Below are positions 10,411 through 22,233 of a stretch of 64,000 nt of DNA, one piece after another (position 1 is the first letter of the stretch; each line of letters starts with the position of its first letter). The DNA comes from Apis mellifera (lineage: Eukaryota; Arthropoda; Insecta; Hymenoptera; Apidae). The notes below the pieces were generated by a model that was given only the letters and a program-made list of their open reading frames with translations, had not been told where the DNA came from and searched no databases. A program made the position numbers and the translations under genes. Where the stretch lies: the NCBI RefSeq assembly GCF_003254395.2, contig NC_037646.1:11651381-11715380 (forward strand), written 5' to 3'.

Positions 10411-12789
10411 AAATAATAATACTCTCGATCGAATAATCCCACCAACTTCTTACCCTCAACCCTTACCATCCCGGCCGGGGGTAAATCCAGTCAGCCCGGT
10501 AACCGCACTCCGCGAATCTCCGGTCCAGCCAACGCGGAAACCGAAATCGCTCCATCTCCAAACCTCTCTGCGACCGGAATCGGTAATCTCAGGTTAACTA
10601 CCGTTAGAATTTGCCGATCGGCAAACCCTCCCCTCTCTCTCACCGCAACCGTCCACAAACTCGCTCTCTCGCATACGCACGCATATGTCGAGGTCACTCC
10701 TCGAGAGCTTCGCCCTCGCAAGACGTCCACCCCTTCCCTTCAGTTCCACACGAAACAACCGACTTATCCTACCCATCGAGGTATCCTCCGATTGGCCGAT
10801 CCTCCTCCACGAGTATTCGGAATCAAAGGCCCGAGGGGGATGCGACGCCGAGCAGACGGATGCAGGTCGCATCCGTCGGGGATGCGGCCGTACATACGGG
10901 CCGCGCTGAGCGCAGCCTGCACTACAACCCCGTACATACCTGCGGGGAATAGATTAAGCTTGTGTCGGCGCATTGTCGTGGGGGGACACATGTAGGCTCC
11001 TAAGTAGGTTGTGTGCGTCGAGTTTCGCAAACATGTCTGCAGCGTTGTCAGGCGGGCAGGAAATTACGTCCGCCTTTAGCCGTTCTCTATATTACACCAC
11101 CCCGTTCATCTACCACGTCCACATCGATCCAAGCGCGCAATGTGTGCGTGCACGTACACGTAAGGCGCATCCTTATATTTCCTAACGGGAGGAGGTCGAA
11201 GGGTGCGTGAACGCGCGCGCGTTACTACACTCACGGAGGAGGAGGAGGAGGAAGATGGATCTCCGGGAGGATGAGGGTGGCTCGTAGTAGGCAGCTACCT
11301 GGGCCAGAGATACGTGTGTACACAAGCGTTGTGTACAGCCACGGTATATACGGTACACATACCTAGGGCTAACAATAATGCGACTAGTCGCAAATGGGAT
11401 GGATACCCATACCTGCCGACGTGTGACGACGCGTAAGATGGCGCGAAACCACGCTCCCTCCGCCTCCCTTTTCCTCGTATCCTCTCTCACGAGTCGTCGA
11501 ACGAGAATTAGGATGGAAGGGTAGATATTTCAAAGAGGAAAGAACGAAACGAGTATTGGAGAGAAAGAAGGATTTGGGCTCGATATCGGGGGAGGGGGGA
11601 TTTTTCACCGGCACAGTAATAACAGAGAGCGGGAATAAAAGAGCAGCCGCGTGGAACGCATAAACGTATAAAACAGTGGGCGAGCGAAAGGTAAAGTTTG
11701 AAAGGCAAATTTATACACGCTTTTTGCTTTTGATCTTATCAATGATTACGTAGCGTCGATTTCGAAAAATGTTCACCCTGGTCCGTTCGTTTTTCGATCG
11801 GACCGTGTTCCTCCCTCTCTCTCTCTTTCTCCCTCGTTTCGTATTTTACTTTCGTCGCGCAGTTTATTCACCCCGCAGCGATCCGGGGTGAAATTTTCAT
11901 GCGAGCTAAGGCTCGACGCGATTTTTCGAAAACCCGATTTCCTCGACCGCGAGACAATTTTCTTCGTGTTTCCCCCTCCCCCTCCTCCTCAGCGAGAGGC
12001 GGCGCGAACGGAACGGTTCAATCGTCGGAAGCGCAAATAGAACGGTCCGATAAATAAAAGGGGTATAAACGTCCGGGCGGTAATCCGCGCGACGCAACTA
12101 AAATATTTATCGGTGAATAAATTTGTTCCTCGTCGCCGGGCGCAAACATCCGAGTTACTTATGGTGTAATGAATCACGCGCTAATACGCGCGCTCTCCTT
12201 GGCGAGCCGGCAAAACTTCACGGACCAGTTGGCAACGGTTGTACGAATACAACAGTGTCGACCCTGAAATCGCATTCCGTGTTCTGTGATTAGGATCCAT
12301 ATATCTTCGATTCATCCTCAAACGGTCTATCTTTGTTAATATTTGTTGAATATTCGGTGGAAATAATTTATATAAAGAATGGTTCCGATGGAATCGAAAA
12401 GTTTGGAAATTGAAATGGAGAATATTGGAGGGAGGTGGATTTTGGTGGAATTTTGGAATTGTCGTGAAAGATTTTTCGAAGCGGAGAGGTGGACGCGGAG
12501 GGCAACGTTCCTCGCCGAAAGTGGAAGCGTTCGTTGGCCGTAGAGCACCGGGGCTCTTGTTCAAATACTGAGTCACTATGACAACAGTGGATCACCACTA
12601 CCATCCTCGTGAACGGGGTCGAACGCTCAGCTGATTGCTCCGTATCACTCGAGGGGGGGGAGGGAGGGGTGAGGCTTCGTTTATTAATACCTCCAAGATG
12701 CAACGCGCCCCCACGCACGATTCACCCAACGACCTAATTTTATACCCTCGTTAATCGTTCCCACGATTCTCCCCCTCCGATTTCTCAAC
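10411..12789. other. Unique CpG-rich DNA without a supported gene
   Basis: This stretch is mixed and largely non-repetitive. It contains GGA triplet runs near 11237-11254, CT tracts near 11812-11832 and scattered frames of 60 to 130 codons in every phase. A GC-rich part at 10840-10990 has a symmetrical look (GATGCGAC, GTCGCATC) but no clear long hairpin. I could not pair any acceptor with a donor around a convincing frame. Confidence 0.5.
12653..12671 (+). other. Possible G-quadruplex
   Basis: A run of eight G, then A, GGG, A and GGGG can supply four G-triplets with one- or two-base loops on the plus strand. No promoter or exon is visible next to it. Confidence 0.4.
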
Positions 12790-14118
12790 CTACCCTTTTG
12801 TAGACAAACGTTTCTCTCTCATCGTGACAAAATATCTTCGAGAAGAAACGAGAAGGAAACGACAATTCTTGTTCTCTTCTTCGAGAAATCGGTGCATTCT
12901 TAAAGGCTTTGTTTATTTTCAAAGAGATTCTTTTGTTTCAGTTTCATCGTATGCAGAGTTTCTTGAGGAAGGAGAAGCGTGAAGAAACAACTCCTTAAAA
13001 AATAACAATTTCTTTAGTTCCCTTCTTCGAAAAATTGGTGAATAGGAATATATGAAATAATTAAGATACATTCTCAGGAGTTTATTTATACTTTAAAAAT
13101 GCGTTCCACTTTTTTTAGAAGGGATTCTTTTATTTCATCGTGACAAATATGCAAGAAGGAAACGACAATTCTTGTTTTCTTCTTCGAGAAATCGGTGGAA
13201 TGTCGTATGAAAAAATTAAAACGCATTCTTAAAGATTTTCTTATTGATTCTTTCAAAAAGATTCTTTTGTTTCAGTTTCATCGTATGCAGAGTTTCTTGA
13301 GGAAGGAGAAATCACGAAGAAACAATTCCTTTAGTTCCCTTCTTAGAAATTTATTAATACTTTCAAGATCCACTTTTTTTTAGAAGGGATTCTTTTATTT
13401 TATCGTGACAAATATGCGACATTATATGCAGGGAAGGAGAAGCGTGAAGAAACAACCCCTTATGAAATAACAATTTCTTTAGTTCCCTTCTTCGAAAAAT
13501 TGATGAATAGGAATATATGAAATAATTAAGACACATTCTCAGGAATTTATTAATACTTTCAAAATGCGTTCCACTTTTTTTAGAAGGGATTCTTTTATTT
13601 CATCGTGACAAATATGCGAGAAGGAAACGATAATTCTTGTTTTCTTCTTCGAGAAATTAGTGGAATGTCGTATGAAAAAATTAAAACGCATTCTTAAAGG
13701 CTTCCTTTATTGATACTTTCAAAGAGATTCTTTTGTTTCAGTTTCATCGTGACTTTGTATGCAGTTTCTTCTTGAAGAAACAACCCCTTAAGAAATAACA
13801 ATTCCTTTAGTTCCCTTCTTCGAAAAATTGGTGGATAGAAATTTCATGTGAAATAATTAAAAAAACTTCATTCTTAGGAGGTTTCGTTTATTAATATTTC
13901 CAAGATGCGTTCCAATTTTTTTAGAAAGGATTCTTTTATTTCATCGTGTGCAGAGTTTCGACATTTTTGGAGGAAGGAGAAATCACGAAATAACAGAGAC
14001 ACAAATACTCTTAGGAAGTTTCTCTTTATTAATATTTTCGAGATGCGTGCTCTATTCCCACACACGTTTCCCTCTCACGATTTCTAAAAAAACCTATTCT
14101 TCTTGCGTGGACAAATTC
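12790..14118. repeat. Minisatellite array D, alternating dimer units
   Basis: Two related half-units of roughly 130 to 150 bp alternate. Type a has ACGACAATTCTTG, TTTTCTTCTTCGAGAAATCG, GGTGGAATGTCGTATG and AAAGAGATTCTTTTGTTTCA. Type b has AAATAACAATTTCTTTAG, TTCCCTTCTTCGAAAAATTG and TTTTTTTAGAAGGGATTC. The shared skeleton (CTTCTTCGA, GAAAAATTGG, GCATTCTTA, TTTCATCGTGACAAATATGC) shows that they are diverged copies of one ancestor, so the array is a dimeric higher-order repeat. Deletions of part of a dimer are visible near 13345 and 13420. Confidence 0.9.
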
Positions 14119-14315
14119 TCTTCCATTCCAATAACCGATGATCGCGACAAATACGTATCGCGACATCGTAGATTTTCCGGAGCGCGAGGAAGGAAGCAAC
14201 CCCTCGCGAGGCAACACTTCCTCTCGTCCCCTGGTTGGAGAAAAAAATTGGTGGATGATGGCACTCGATGTCGTGCGTCGAAAATTAAGACGCATTCTTA
14301 GGAGGCGAAAGGGAA
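14119..14315. repeat. Diverged, CpG-rich single copy of the array D unit
   Basis: This segment aligns along its length with the neighbouring array unit but is richer in CpG. ATCGCGACAAATACG matches interior ATCGTGACAAATATG. GCAACCCCTCGCGAGG matches ACAACCCCTTAAGAAA. AAAAAAATTGGTGGAT matches CGAAAAATTGGTGGAT. AAAATTAAGACGCATTCTTA matches the type a ending, and GGAGG the type b ending. Because it has features of both half-unit types, it may resemble the founder sequence. Alternatively it is an old edge unit that escaped homogenisation. Confidence 0.65.
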
Positions 14316-16278
14316 AACAAGGTGGAGTGTTTGCACGGGCGGATGGGAAAGGGGGATGCGCGAAGGAGGGAGGGAGGGCCGTCGGTTTGCATGGCATTAG
14401 CGCCTATATTATTGTAAGCCGACGCGCATAATTCTCCTGGCGTTGTAGGATAACGGCCGACAATTTCGCGCACACCCCCCCTCCCTCCCCGTCCACGGGG
14501 ATCTCGAATTAATTTAATATCGTTACGACCCCTCCTCTCCCCCCCCCTCCCTCCGCCTCCTCTCCGTTTTATATTTACCGCGACACCGGTAAAATGATAA
14601 AACTGCGCCCTTCGGACACGGTTTCCAGCGTCCTGCGCCTCGTGCAACCTGTTAATCGGTCCACGCTGCAAATCGAATATAAATATGTTTATATACATTT
14701 GTGTTTGTATTTTTGCGCGGAACGGCGTGTTACAATTACAACGATTAATAATCCCCGAGTACGAGGGGAAGGGGGAAGAGGGGAAAAAAAATAAAAATAA
14801 AAAATGATAAACGGAGTCAAGTCGAGCGGTGCCCGATTGTTTCGCGTTGCGTTGTTTTGTGATTTTTTCTTTTTTTTTTCCTGCCTCGAAAAACGTATAC
14901 CTATCCGTACACGTATACGTTTACGAATTCGTAATGCCAACATCCATCCATTTTTCTCCCCCCGATTTTTCAGAATTGGAACAAATGTATAAAACAGAAT
15001 CCTCCCCCTCCCTTTTTTCTCCACCGATTATTATTCCTTTTCTCGTCGAACTCTTCGATTCCAAACTCCGCGATTCGAAACACGATTTCTCCCCCGAGAA
15101 AAAATCTTCTCTTCGACGAGAAAAAACGGGGAGGAAGATATATATATATATATATATATAAAATGGACGAGGGAGGGAAAAGGTGGACGGGATGAGCGAA
15201 TAATATGGAGAGCACACGGGCCGGATGGATCGATGGCCGCGTTCGAAATGGGGGGAGGAAGAGGGGGAGGAGGAGGGTGAATCGGGAAACCGGCCCATCG
15301 ATGTCGCGGTCGAGCATTACGTTTTTCCTGGCCGGATGTAAATGCAGGCAATATCGCGATGTTGGCGCCAATGGTCGACGCTCGAGTGACTGGTGCTGAT
15401 TGATGTTGCCGTGTTTGGTCAGAGGGTTGTTTCTCCGCTCAGCACCGGCTCCCACCGGACCCAATAAGCACCTCACGCATACACGCGCCTCCGCTCTCTC
15501 TCACCTCTGCGCCTAACCTATCCCGGCCGAAGGAGCCCCATTGTTTACACGAGCCGTCTGTCGCGATACCACCATCCCTGCGATACCCTGGGGAAGGAGG
15601 AACCGGCTTTAAATCCATCCCCGCACAAAGACTAAAACCCCACCCGCGACTTTAAATCCATTCGTCGTTATTCTTATCTCGTTCTTCTTCTTCTTCTTCT
15701 CCTCCTCTTCGTCGAATGGAATAATTCGCGTACGTGTATATGTATAGGGATATATAGGGAATTTCAGTCGATCGTTTTAATTAACGGCTACGATGATCCG
15801 AGTGCAGTTGCTTGTCGCTCGATCCTCCGCACTTTGATTACGATTGAACAACGCGGAAGGGAAGAAAGGGACATCAAAGGAAAGGGGTTTTGCTCTCTGG
15901 GGCTCTCTCGGTCAAGTGGAAGTACAATAGTCATCGAATAAACAGGGCTACCGATGTTACGGAGGAAACGGTTACCGCTTGACTCACATTTTCCATAGCT
16001 GGAACCTCGATTCTCGTGTAAAATTCTTCAACAGTTATACCTCTTGCCCGAATTTCTCTTCTACCGATCCATCCATCCACAAAGTAGAGCGAAATAGCGT
16101 GTGTGTGTGAGTTGAACGTTGCAGGGGAAACCAGCGTGTGCCCTGAAAATGCATTAATTATATACGAATGCGGGCGTGTTCGCGGCGCAAAAATATTTCA
16201 ATCTATTTAAAAAGCCATCCGTTTGAAAGTAATTATCGCGATGAAATTAAAATGTCAACCAACCTGCAGCCAACGACG
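14316..16278. other. Unique DNA with C-runs and pyrimidine tracts
   Basis: No supported gene. It contains C-rich runs at 14467-14487 and 14527-14555 (G-quadruplex potential on the minus strand), a T-rich tract at 14865-14880, a TA repeat listed separately, a (TTC)n run near 15685-15700 and a (GT)n run at 16100-16110. Overlapping minus frames (14921-15476) run through the TA repeat and Ser/Pro-rich C/T sequence and are not called. Confidence 0.5.
15139..15161. repeat. (AT)n microsatellite
   Basis: Uninterrupted AT dinucleotides, 23 bases. Its Ile/Tyr-alternating translations explain several of the spurious frames around it. Confidence 0.95.
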
Positions 16279-16341
16279 TATATATAGGCGCGTACGCGCG
16301 CGCGCCAGACTCGGCGTGTTTGTGTTGAGTGCGATCGGTCG
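16279..16341 (+). promoter_or_regulatory. Candidate TATA-type core promoter
   Basis: TATATATA at 16279-16286 is followed 28 bases later by CCAGAC, an initiator-like match with A at 16307. GGTCG, which fits the RGWYV downstream element, lies at 16337-16341, about three bases off ideal spacing. Between the TATA and the initiator-like site is an alternating GCGC run. Downstream, the first ATG (16375) opens only 47 codons, but ATG then GTAATG could also be a splice donor. The direction would be rightward. No partner exon is recognised, so a noncoding RNA or a chance arrangement remains possible. Confidence 0.3.
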
Positions 16342-18116
16342 CGTGCTGTTTACCTGCAAATCTAACTAATCTAAATGGTAATGCGACAGAATTACGATAG
16401 CGCCCGCTCTTCTTCTCTCTCTTTCTCCCGCCCGCTTTTTCTCCTTCCTCCCCGCGCCCGCATTTCGCCGCAACGCAACGACAACGTCATCGTTGCCCCA
16501 TTACCGGCGCGCTTTTAATGAATTTTCCGACCGACAACACCGGCCAACAAAACCTCGCCATTTTAAAATCGTTTATCGCGCCCGTGCTTCTCGTCCAAAA
16601 TTTCTCTCGAAAGGCCATCGACGAACGAAGGAAAGAAAGATTGCGGGGAAAGGGAGAAAAGAGAGGAGGATGCTGCCTATCAGTTACGGTTTAACGAGCG
16701 AGTATCACGAGTTTCGTTATTTTTCTTTGGCAAGCAAACGTTCGAAGCCCTTAAACGGGATTTTCAAGGGCATTCTATTTCTATTCCGGAGGGTAAATGA
16801 AGTCGCTTCGCACAGGTGGGGGAAGGCAGCAAACGAACGAGGTCGCGCCTCGTTTCACCTTTCCCTCTCTCCGTCTGTCTCGGTCCTCGTCTTTTCGACG
16901 AGGGGTGGCCCGGGCCTTCGAAGAATGCGACGCGCATCGGGAACCGCAGCCAATTTCAATATTTGAGGAAACTCGGGTGACGGGAGTTCCGCAAAATTTG
17001 CAGGTAAAAGGCGAAAATGTCCGTGGTGATTTAACGAGCCCTTTAAGGCACTCTCAAAAAGGACTCTGTTGACAGCCAAACAAACTATTCGGAATAACAG
17101 GTTAAACCCACACCGCTCGCGCGATAACGTCTACACACATGAATATTGAGAGGCTCGCGGAGATGTTACACTTTGCGGCTTCTTCTTCCTCTCTCTTCTT
17201 TCTCCCTTTTTCCTCGAACGAAAAAAAAAACCACCCGTCTCCATCCGGCTCCTCGAAGAATAGGGAAGAGAGAACGATTTTCGAAAATCTCAAAGTCGAG
17301 TTAATTAACTAGGATAATTGGGAGCAAAGATTTCCTCTTAGAAAAAGTTTTGTACACGCGTACAAGATCATCCGGAACACAAACCTTTTAAAACCATCCT
17401 GCAAACCTTCAAATTTAACCGAGTCTTCTTTTTCTTTCCAGAATCTATTAACATTCAAATATATATATACACACAATTTTCTCTGACATAAATATTCAGA
17501 GATGAAACACCCCTTCCCACCCTCCTTCAAAGTTTTTCCACACGCTCGGCGTCGCAGAGCGTCATTTAAGAAACATCTCTCCGTCTGGAAGACGGAAACG
17601 ACGAGCCACGCAGCGTTCTACGTGGAGTTCTTTGAACGGGCTTGAGCGCGAGCATACGGGGGTGGAGCTGCGGGTTCAGCGATCGACCGCGTGAAATCGA
17701 CCACCTCGTGTGCACCGCCATCCCACCATCAGCGGCATCCACCATCCAGCATCCACCATCCAACGTCCACGCTCCTCTCCCAACGCCCAACCACCCCCCC
17801 GTCGCTTCCGCCGTCCACCCTCCTCGTTGTATTATCGTACGACCGCACGAGCTAGCCCCTACATCGTCAACATGTCCGGGACAAGCGGTGGTGGTGGTGT
17901 GCGTCTCTCTGTGCGCGTATGCGCGCGCGATCTCGTTTTCACGCGCACCTACACCTCTATACGTATACGTCAGATACAGGTATTACACGTAGATACGTAT
18001 ATATAGATGGTTGGTCGCGTGGTACATCGAGGCACGAACTACGTGGAGATGGTGGTGCGTCGGTGTGTGACGTGATTAAACCGGCCTCCGGCGCCCCCTC
18101 CCTCCGCTTTCCACCC

Positions 18117-18180
18117 CCGACAACTGCCGGCGGCCAACATGGCCGCCGCTAATTAGCGCCTAATTATTATTTATTGCATC
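18117..18180. other. GC hairpin followed by TAATTA-rich element
   Basis: CGGCGGCC (18128-18135) and GGCCGCCG (18141-18148) pair around a 5-base loop. Immediately after come GCTAATTAGCGCC and TAATTATTATTTATTGC, which contain two TAATTA homeodomain-type cores. The sharp change from repeat-rich DNA to a compact non-repetitive motif cluster is what a conserved noncoding element would look like, but conservation cannot be seen from one sequence. Confidence 0.3.
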
Positions 18181-19272
18181 GGACGCGACCCGCTATGTGC
18201 CGACACCAGCGACAGTCGCAGCAACACACCGCGTAATATAACTGCCGCCCGCCCCAACCCCTGCTTCTCTGCTCCTCGGCGCCCCTCGGGCGAGAAGCCA
18301 ATCGGGCTACGTTACGATCCGCATATACGCCCGAAATCAATCTGGCTTGTCGCAGTGGTTTTCCACCGTGCGTTTTTTCCCCTTTTTTTTCGCCTTCAAA
18401 CCACCACGACGACGTTTTTCGTTCCCTGCCGCCGATTCGAGTGGAGGGGAATCGGGGCGAGGAGGGGGAAAGAAGTTTTTCCGGAAAAGTAATCCGGTGG
18501 AAGAGGAGGAATCCGCGAGAAGGGAGGGAGGGGGGGAGTCGAGTTGCGGCCGGATCGGTCGAGTTAAGTCGGGTCAGGTCGCAGTCGGAGCAGAGGTACC
18601 AACAGGGCGGTCGCAAATATTGGTATTTGGCAAAGACTATCCTTGATCCGTGTCTCTCTTTCTCTTTCTCCGCGCCTCCTTGTCATCGCCGTCACCCTCC
18701 ACCCTGCATTCTCTCACCCCTCTCCTCCTTCGCTTCCGGATCGGGCGAAACGAGCCCCGTTGTCCGGGATTCTTATTCGAATCGTCGCGCCAAACTCCTT
18801 CCTTCGATGGATCACTCTTTTTCTCTCTCTTTCTCTGGAGGAGAATTCGATTAGAGTCATCAGAGAACGAAGAAAATATATTTCTCTTCAGGACGATGTC
18901 TCCTCTCCTCGATCGAGCCAACTGTTTTCGGCCTGTTCGTGGCGAGTTCTGAAAGGGAACAGGTTGCGCTACTCGAGCGGGCATTGTGGGATCGAGAGAG
19001 GGCTCGAGAATAATGAGAGGAGAGGTTGCCAGCGTTCGACCGATATTTTTTTCCGCCCGATCGACTCACAATCGGCTTCCGTCCCTCCCTTCCCCGCCTC
19101 GATTTTCGCGCGATCGGTGGAGCTCGCTCTAATATTTACATCGTGCGACTGTAAAAATGGCGAGCCATTTGGTGAACGTTGCATGTTAAAAATTTGTCGC
19201 GTGGCGATCACTGGTTAAACGGCGATGCATTCCCGCCTGCAGCTATCCTTCTACAAATAATCCCGATATTTC

Positions 19273-19297
19273 TTTTTTTTTTTTTTTTTTTTTTTTT
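19273..19297. repeat. Poly-T run of 25
   Basis: Twenty-five T residues, followed by GCTCCTCCCC. A second T-rich run lies at 19407-19418. No flanking target duplication is seen. Confidence 0.9.
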
Positions 19298-20050
19298 GCT
19301 CCTCCCCGTCCAGGGAATATCGTGAAATTTGAAGGATTTGTTTGGCGTCTACGGGGTTTTTTAATCGGCGAAATTCGGTATTTACCACGAGGACGCGGAG
19401 ATTTTCTTTTTTTTTTTCTCGTCGCCACGATCGCAGATTTTTAGATTTTAATCGTAAATCGCGGACGATCGTTGTCGAACAACGATATTTCAGAGGACGA
19501 GCCTCGTATCCCCGATTACTTAAACGCAACTATGCCCCTTCACGAGCGTTCAGGTGTTTGCTCAGCCAGAAACGCTATCGCATTCTCATGCCGGAAAATC
19601 TACCAGATAGTCTTCTTCTTGGCCTCTCGTCCTCTTCGTTCTTAAGCCGTTTCCACACCGTTCCGAAACGCATTCGCGTAAGAGAGGAATTTTCCATTTT
19701 AAAAACATCCAGATATTTCGTTCCATCCATGGAAAATTGGCAACGATAGGCCAAGATAGGTTAAGAAACCGAGTATATTCTCTTCGAACAAATTCTCACG
19801 CGACTCGATTCTACGTGAACGTGGCTTAAACGGAAGGAAGAGAAGGAGGGGGAGTTTGGTGCGGCGATACAGCCAAGAAGGTACACAGAGAAAGCACGGC
19901 AGAGCGGTGCAGAGCAAACTACTACCACGGCTAATCTCAAAAATGATAACGCGGAGATAAGGTCGGCCCAGATGTCAGACGTTTCTCGCCACAAGAAGCG
20001 CGTTGTTACCGTCCTCGCTTTATCCGTCCTTCTTAACCAGTGCGACTTAC

Positions 20051-20167
20051 CTGCTCCACCTACCAAACCTCCACTCTCGTTTAAAATCTTCCTCCAATTA
20101 TCGCTGCTGCTTCTTGATCCCCCTCTCCCTTTTTCAACTTCCCTTCCTAAATTCGTAAAATTTCTTC
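20051..20167 (-). other. Candidate 117-nt minus-strand exon
   Basis: On the minus strand a strong donor, GCAG then GTAAGTCGC, places an exon end at 20051. The frame before it is open for at least 190 bases, back to a TAG near 20250, with an ordinary mixed composition (for example NWRKILNESGGLVGGAG). A weak acceptor (ATACAG, exon from 20167) would give 117 bases, exactly 39 codons in length. No start codon, domain or partner exon was found. The polypyrimidine tract before the acceptor is poor, which keeps confidence low. Confidence 0.15.
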
Positions 20168-22233
20168 CTGTATTGTAAATCCTACCACTATTATCACAGG
20201 AAAGAGAAACGTTTCGACCAGTTATTGAACGGTTCGACTACTGCTAACGAGGCCCGATTAAAATTGGAAAAGTGTCCAATATATCACGCTTGACGCCAAT
20301 AGAGAATGGATTCCTCCGTAACAATAAACCTCCTAATTAGGACGCTTGGAAGGCGCGAGAGATCGGTCTTTGTTGGTCGAGCAACCCTCGACACGAACAC
20401 TTGGCCCCGTCCACACGCGTGCAATCGTTCCGCCCGCCCCGATTATCGCCGTTCACGATCCACCACCTCCTTTCCATCCATCCCCCCTTCCCAACTATCC
20501 TCTTTGTTTTCGCGACAAACAACGCGACAGGGGTCAACAGATTTTCCTCGGTTATCGAGCTCTTCGTTACTGTTTTCTAATATTATCTTGCGAGCGATTC
20601 TCTTTCTCTGTCGTTGAATTGCAAGCAGCGCAATTGTCGTGTAAAATTGATTGGGAAAGTAAAAAAGCCTCCTCTATCGAAGTTGGGGACGTGAGAACCG
20701 GAAATGGATCTTGCGGCGACACGTGTCGGGAGACACAGTGCGAGTGTCTGTTCCGTTCGAAAAATCGAATCGAAAAAAAAAGGTGAAACACCTGCGACAC
20801 GCGTTCCTTTTTCTTCTTTTTTTTTTCTTTTCTTTTCTTTTTTTTTCTTCTTCGTTGGGACGCATATTAAACAAACTTTATTATCGTGAACGATATCTCG
20901 AAAATGGAGGAAATTCTTCGAGCCTTCTCCCACGTATAATGGTGCCTGATTGTGGGACAATAAAATTTCTCGCTCAGTTTGAATGGGAAAGGGAGACGGT
21001 TTTCTGCCAATTTGAATATTTTTCTCGGCTCCAAAATTCAAACGCGTCTCTCTCCTAGATTAAAATTGTATAATATATATCCTCCTTTGCCTTTCTTTCT
21101 TTCTTTCCTTCAATTCTTACCAATCACTTTTTGGATGACAACTACTCCAATTACGTCATTTTCCACGAAAAATTCCTCCCTTCGTTCGCCAATATCGCTG
21201 ATTAACCGCGATTATCGCGCGAGTCACGCAAAGTCACGAATCGCACACGGATTACGCCCGTAACGGAACATATGGTGGTCATCCGTGGCCGCTTTTACGC
21301 CCGCCCTTTCGACAGCGATCGATCTATTAGCCCGATATATTGTACGATCTCTCGAACAAAAGACTTACGCGTCCACTTATCACCGTGCACCCCCGCGCAA
21401 TCTGCCCCGACCGTGGACAGTCAGCGTTGCCTTTCGAATACTGATTGCAGACGAAATGAATTTCGCACCGAAAAAGATATTCTTCTCGGCCAAAATGTTA
21501 CTCTTCTCGAAAAATTCCGGTCTAATCGTTGCTTCGATAACAGGTGCTTCCAAACGTGGCTTCAAACGATTCGTTCCGCGCATTTCCACGGTATATCCGG
21601 CTTGGTTTCGCTATCTTCCTTTCCAGAAAAGGGAAAATCTTCGATGCGGCAGGAAGGATCGAAAAGAGAGCAGTGGCCGTGTCCAATCGATGGACGGTCA
21701 GCGGGATCCCGAAAACATTTTGCTAGAAAGATTACGAGTTCACGAACCGAATCGTTGCAGTTTCGCCTAACAGGATCTGTATCTTGACGGAAGGTGGATT
21801 TCATGGGAACGGATTTCGATCGACCTCCTTTCTCCAATCTTTTTCCTTGGAATTTTTTTTCTAGCCTAGGAGATTTTTCTTTCTCTCCTCGAAAGAAGTA
21901 ACAGTTAATGCGATGATTATATGTAATAATTCGAGAAGCAGTAATTTTTTTTTCAGAGTAATGGGAAACCATATTTAAGGGAATACAAATTAATGTAATT
22001 TCATAAAGTTGTCAAAAAAGGGAAGAAAAAAAGAAGAAGAAGAAGAAAGAAATGTTAAATTGGAACGAAAAGGAAGAATCGACGTACGAAACGATGAATA
22101 AAAATAAAAAAAGTAGAAATTTCTATAAATATATATATACTTAGGAAATATATTTGTATATAAAACGTACAATTAAAACCGGGGGGACCGTTTTGGAAAG
22201 ACGTTTCGAACGAAAGATCGTAAGATCGCCGAC
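20168..22233. other. Unique DNA upstream of and around the small gene
   Basis: No further gene supported. It contains a T/C tract at 20806-20854, an AT-rich part at 21895-22170 with an AAG-type run at 22030-22050, and frames of up to 171 codons (21272-21787 plus) without a domain. The region just past 22234 would be the 3-prime untranslated part of the minus-strand gene. I see no AATAAA on that strand; a weaker AATATA variant lies at 22154-22149. Confidence 0.45.

Larger units (their letters stand above)
16342..20050. other. Unique CpG-rich DNA without a supported gene
   Basis: It contains a CCATC-rich stretch at 17725-17770, alternating GCGC runs near 17915-17935 and an ATG at 17872 with good context. 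That ATG opens MSGTSGGGGVRLS and runs to ATACAG followed by GTATTAC at about 17976, a possible but weak first exon in low-complexity sequence. A frame at 18007 ends after 22 codons. Pyrimidine tracts and the T25 run (listed separately) account for several frames near 18160-19530. Confidence 0.45.

Noticed and set aside
20051..20250. Possible immunoglobulin-like peptide (NVSLSCDNSG) in the minus-strand frame
   Set aside because: Only one short motif fits. The conserved tryptophan and second cysteine are not at the expected spacing.
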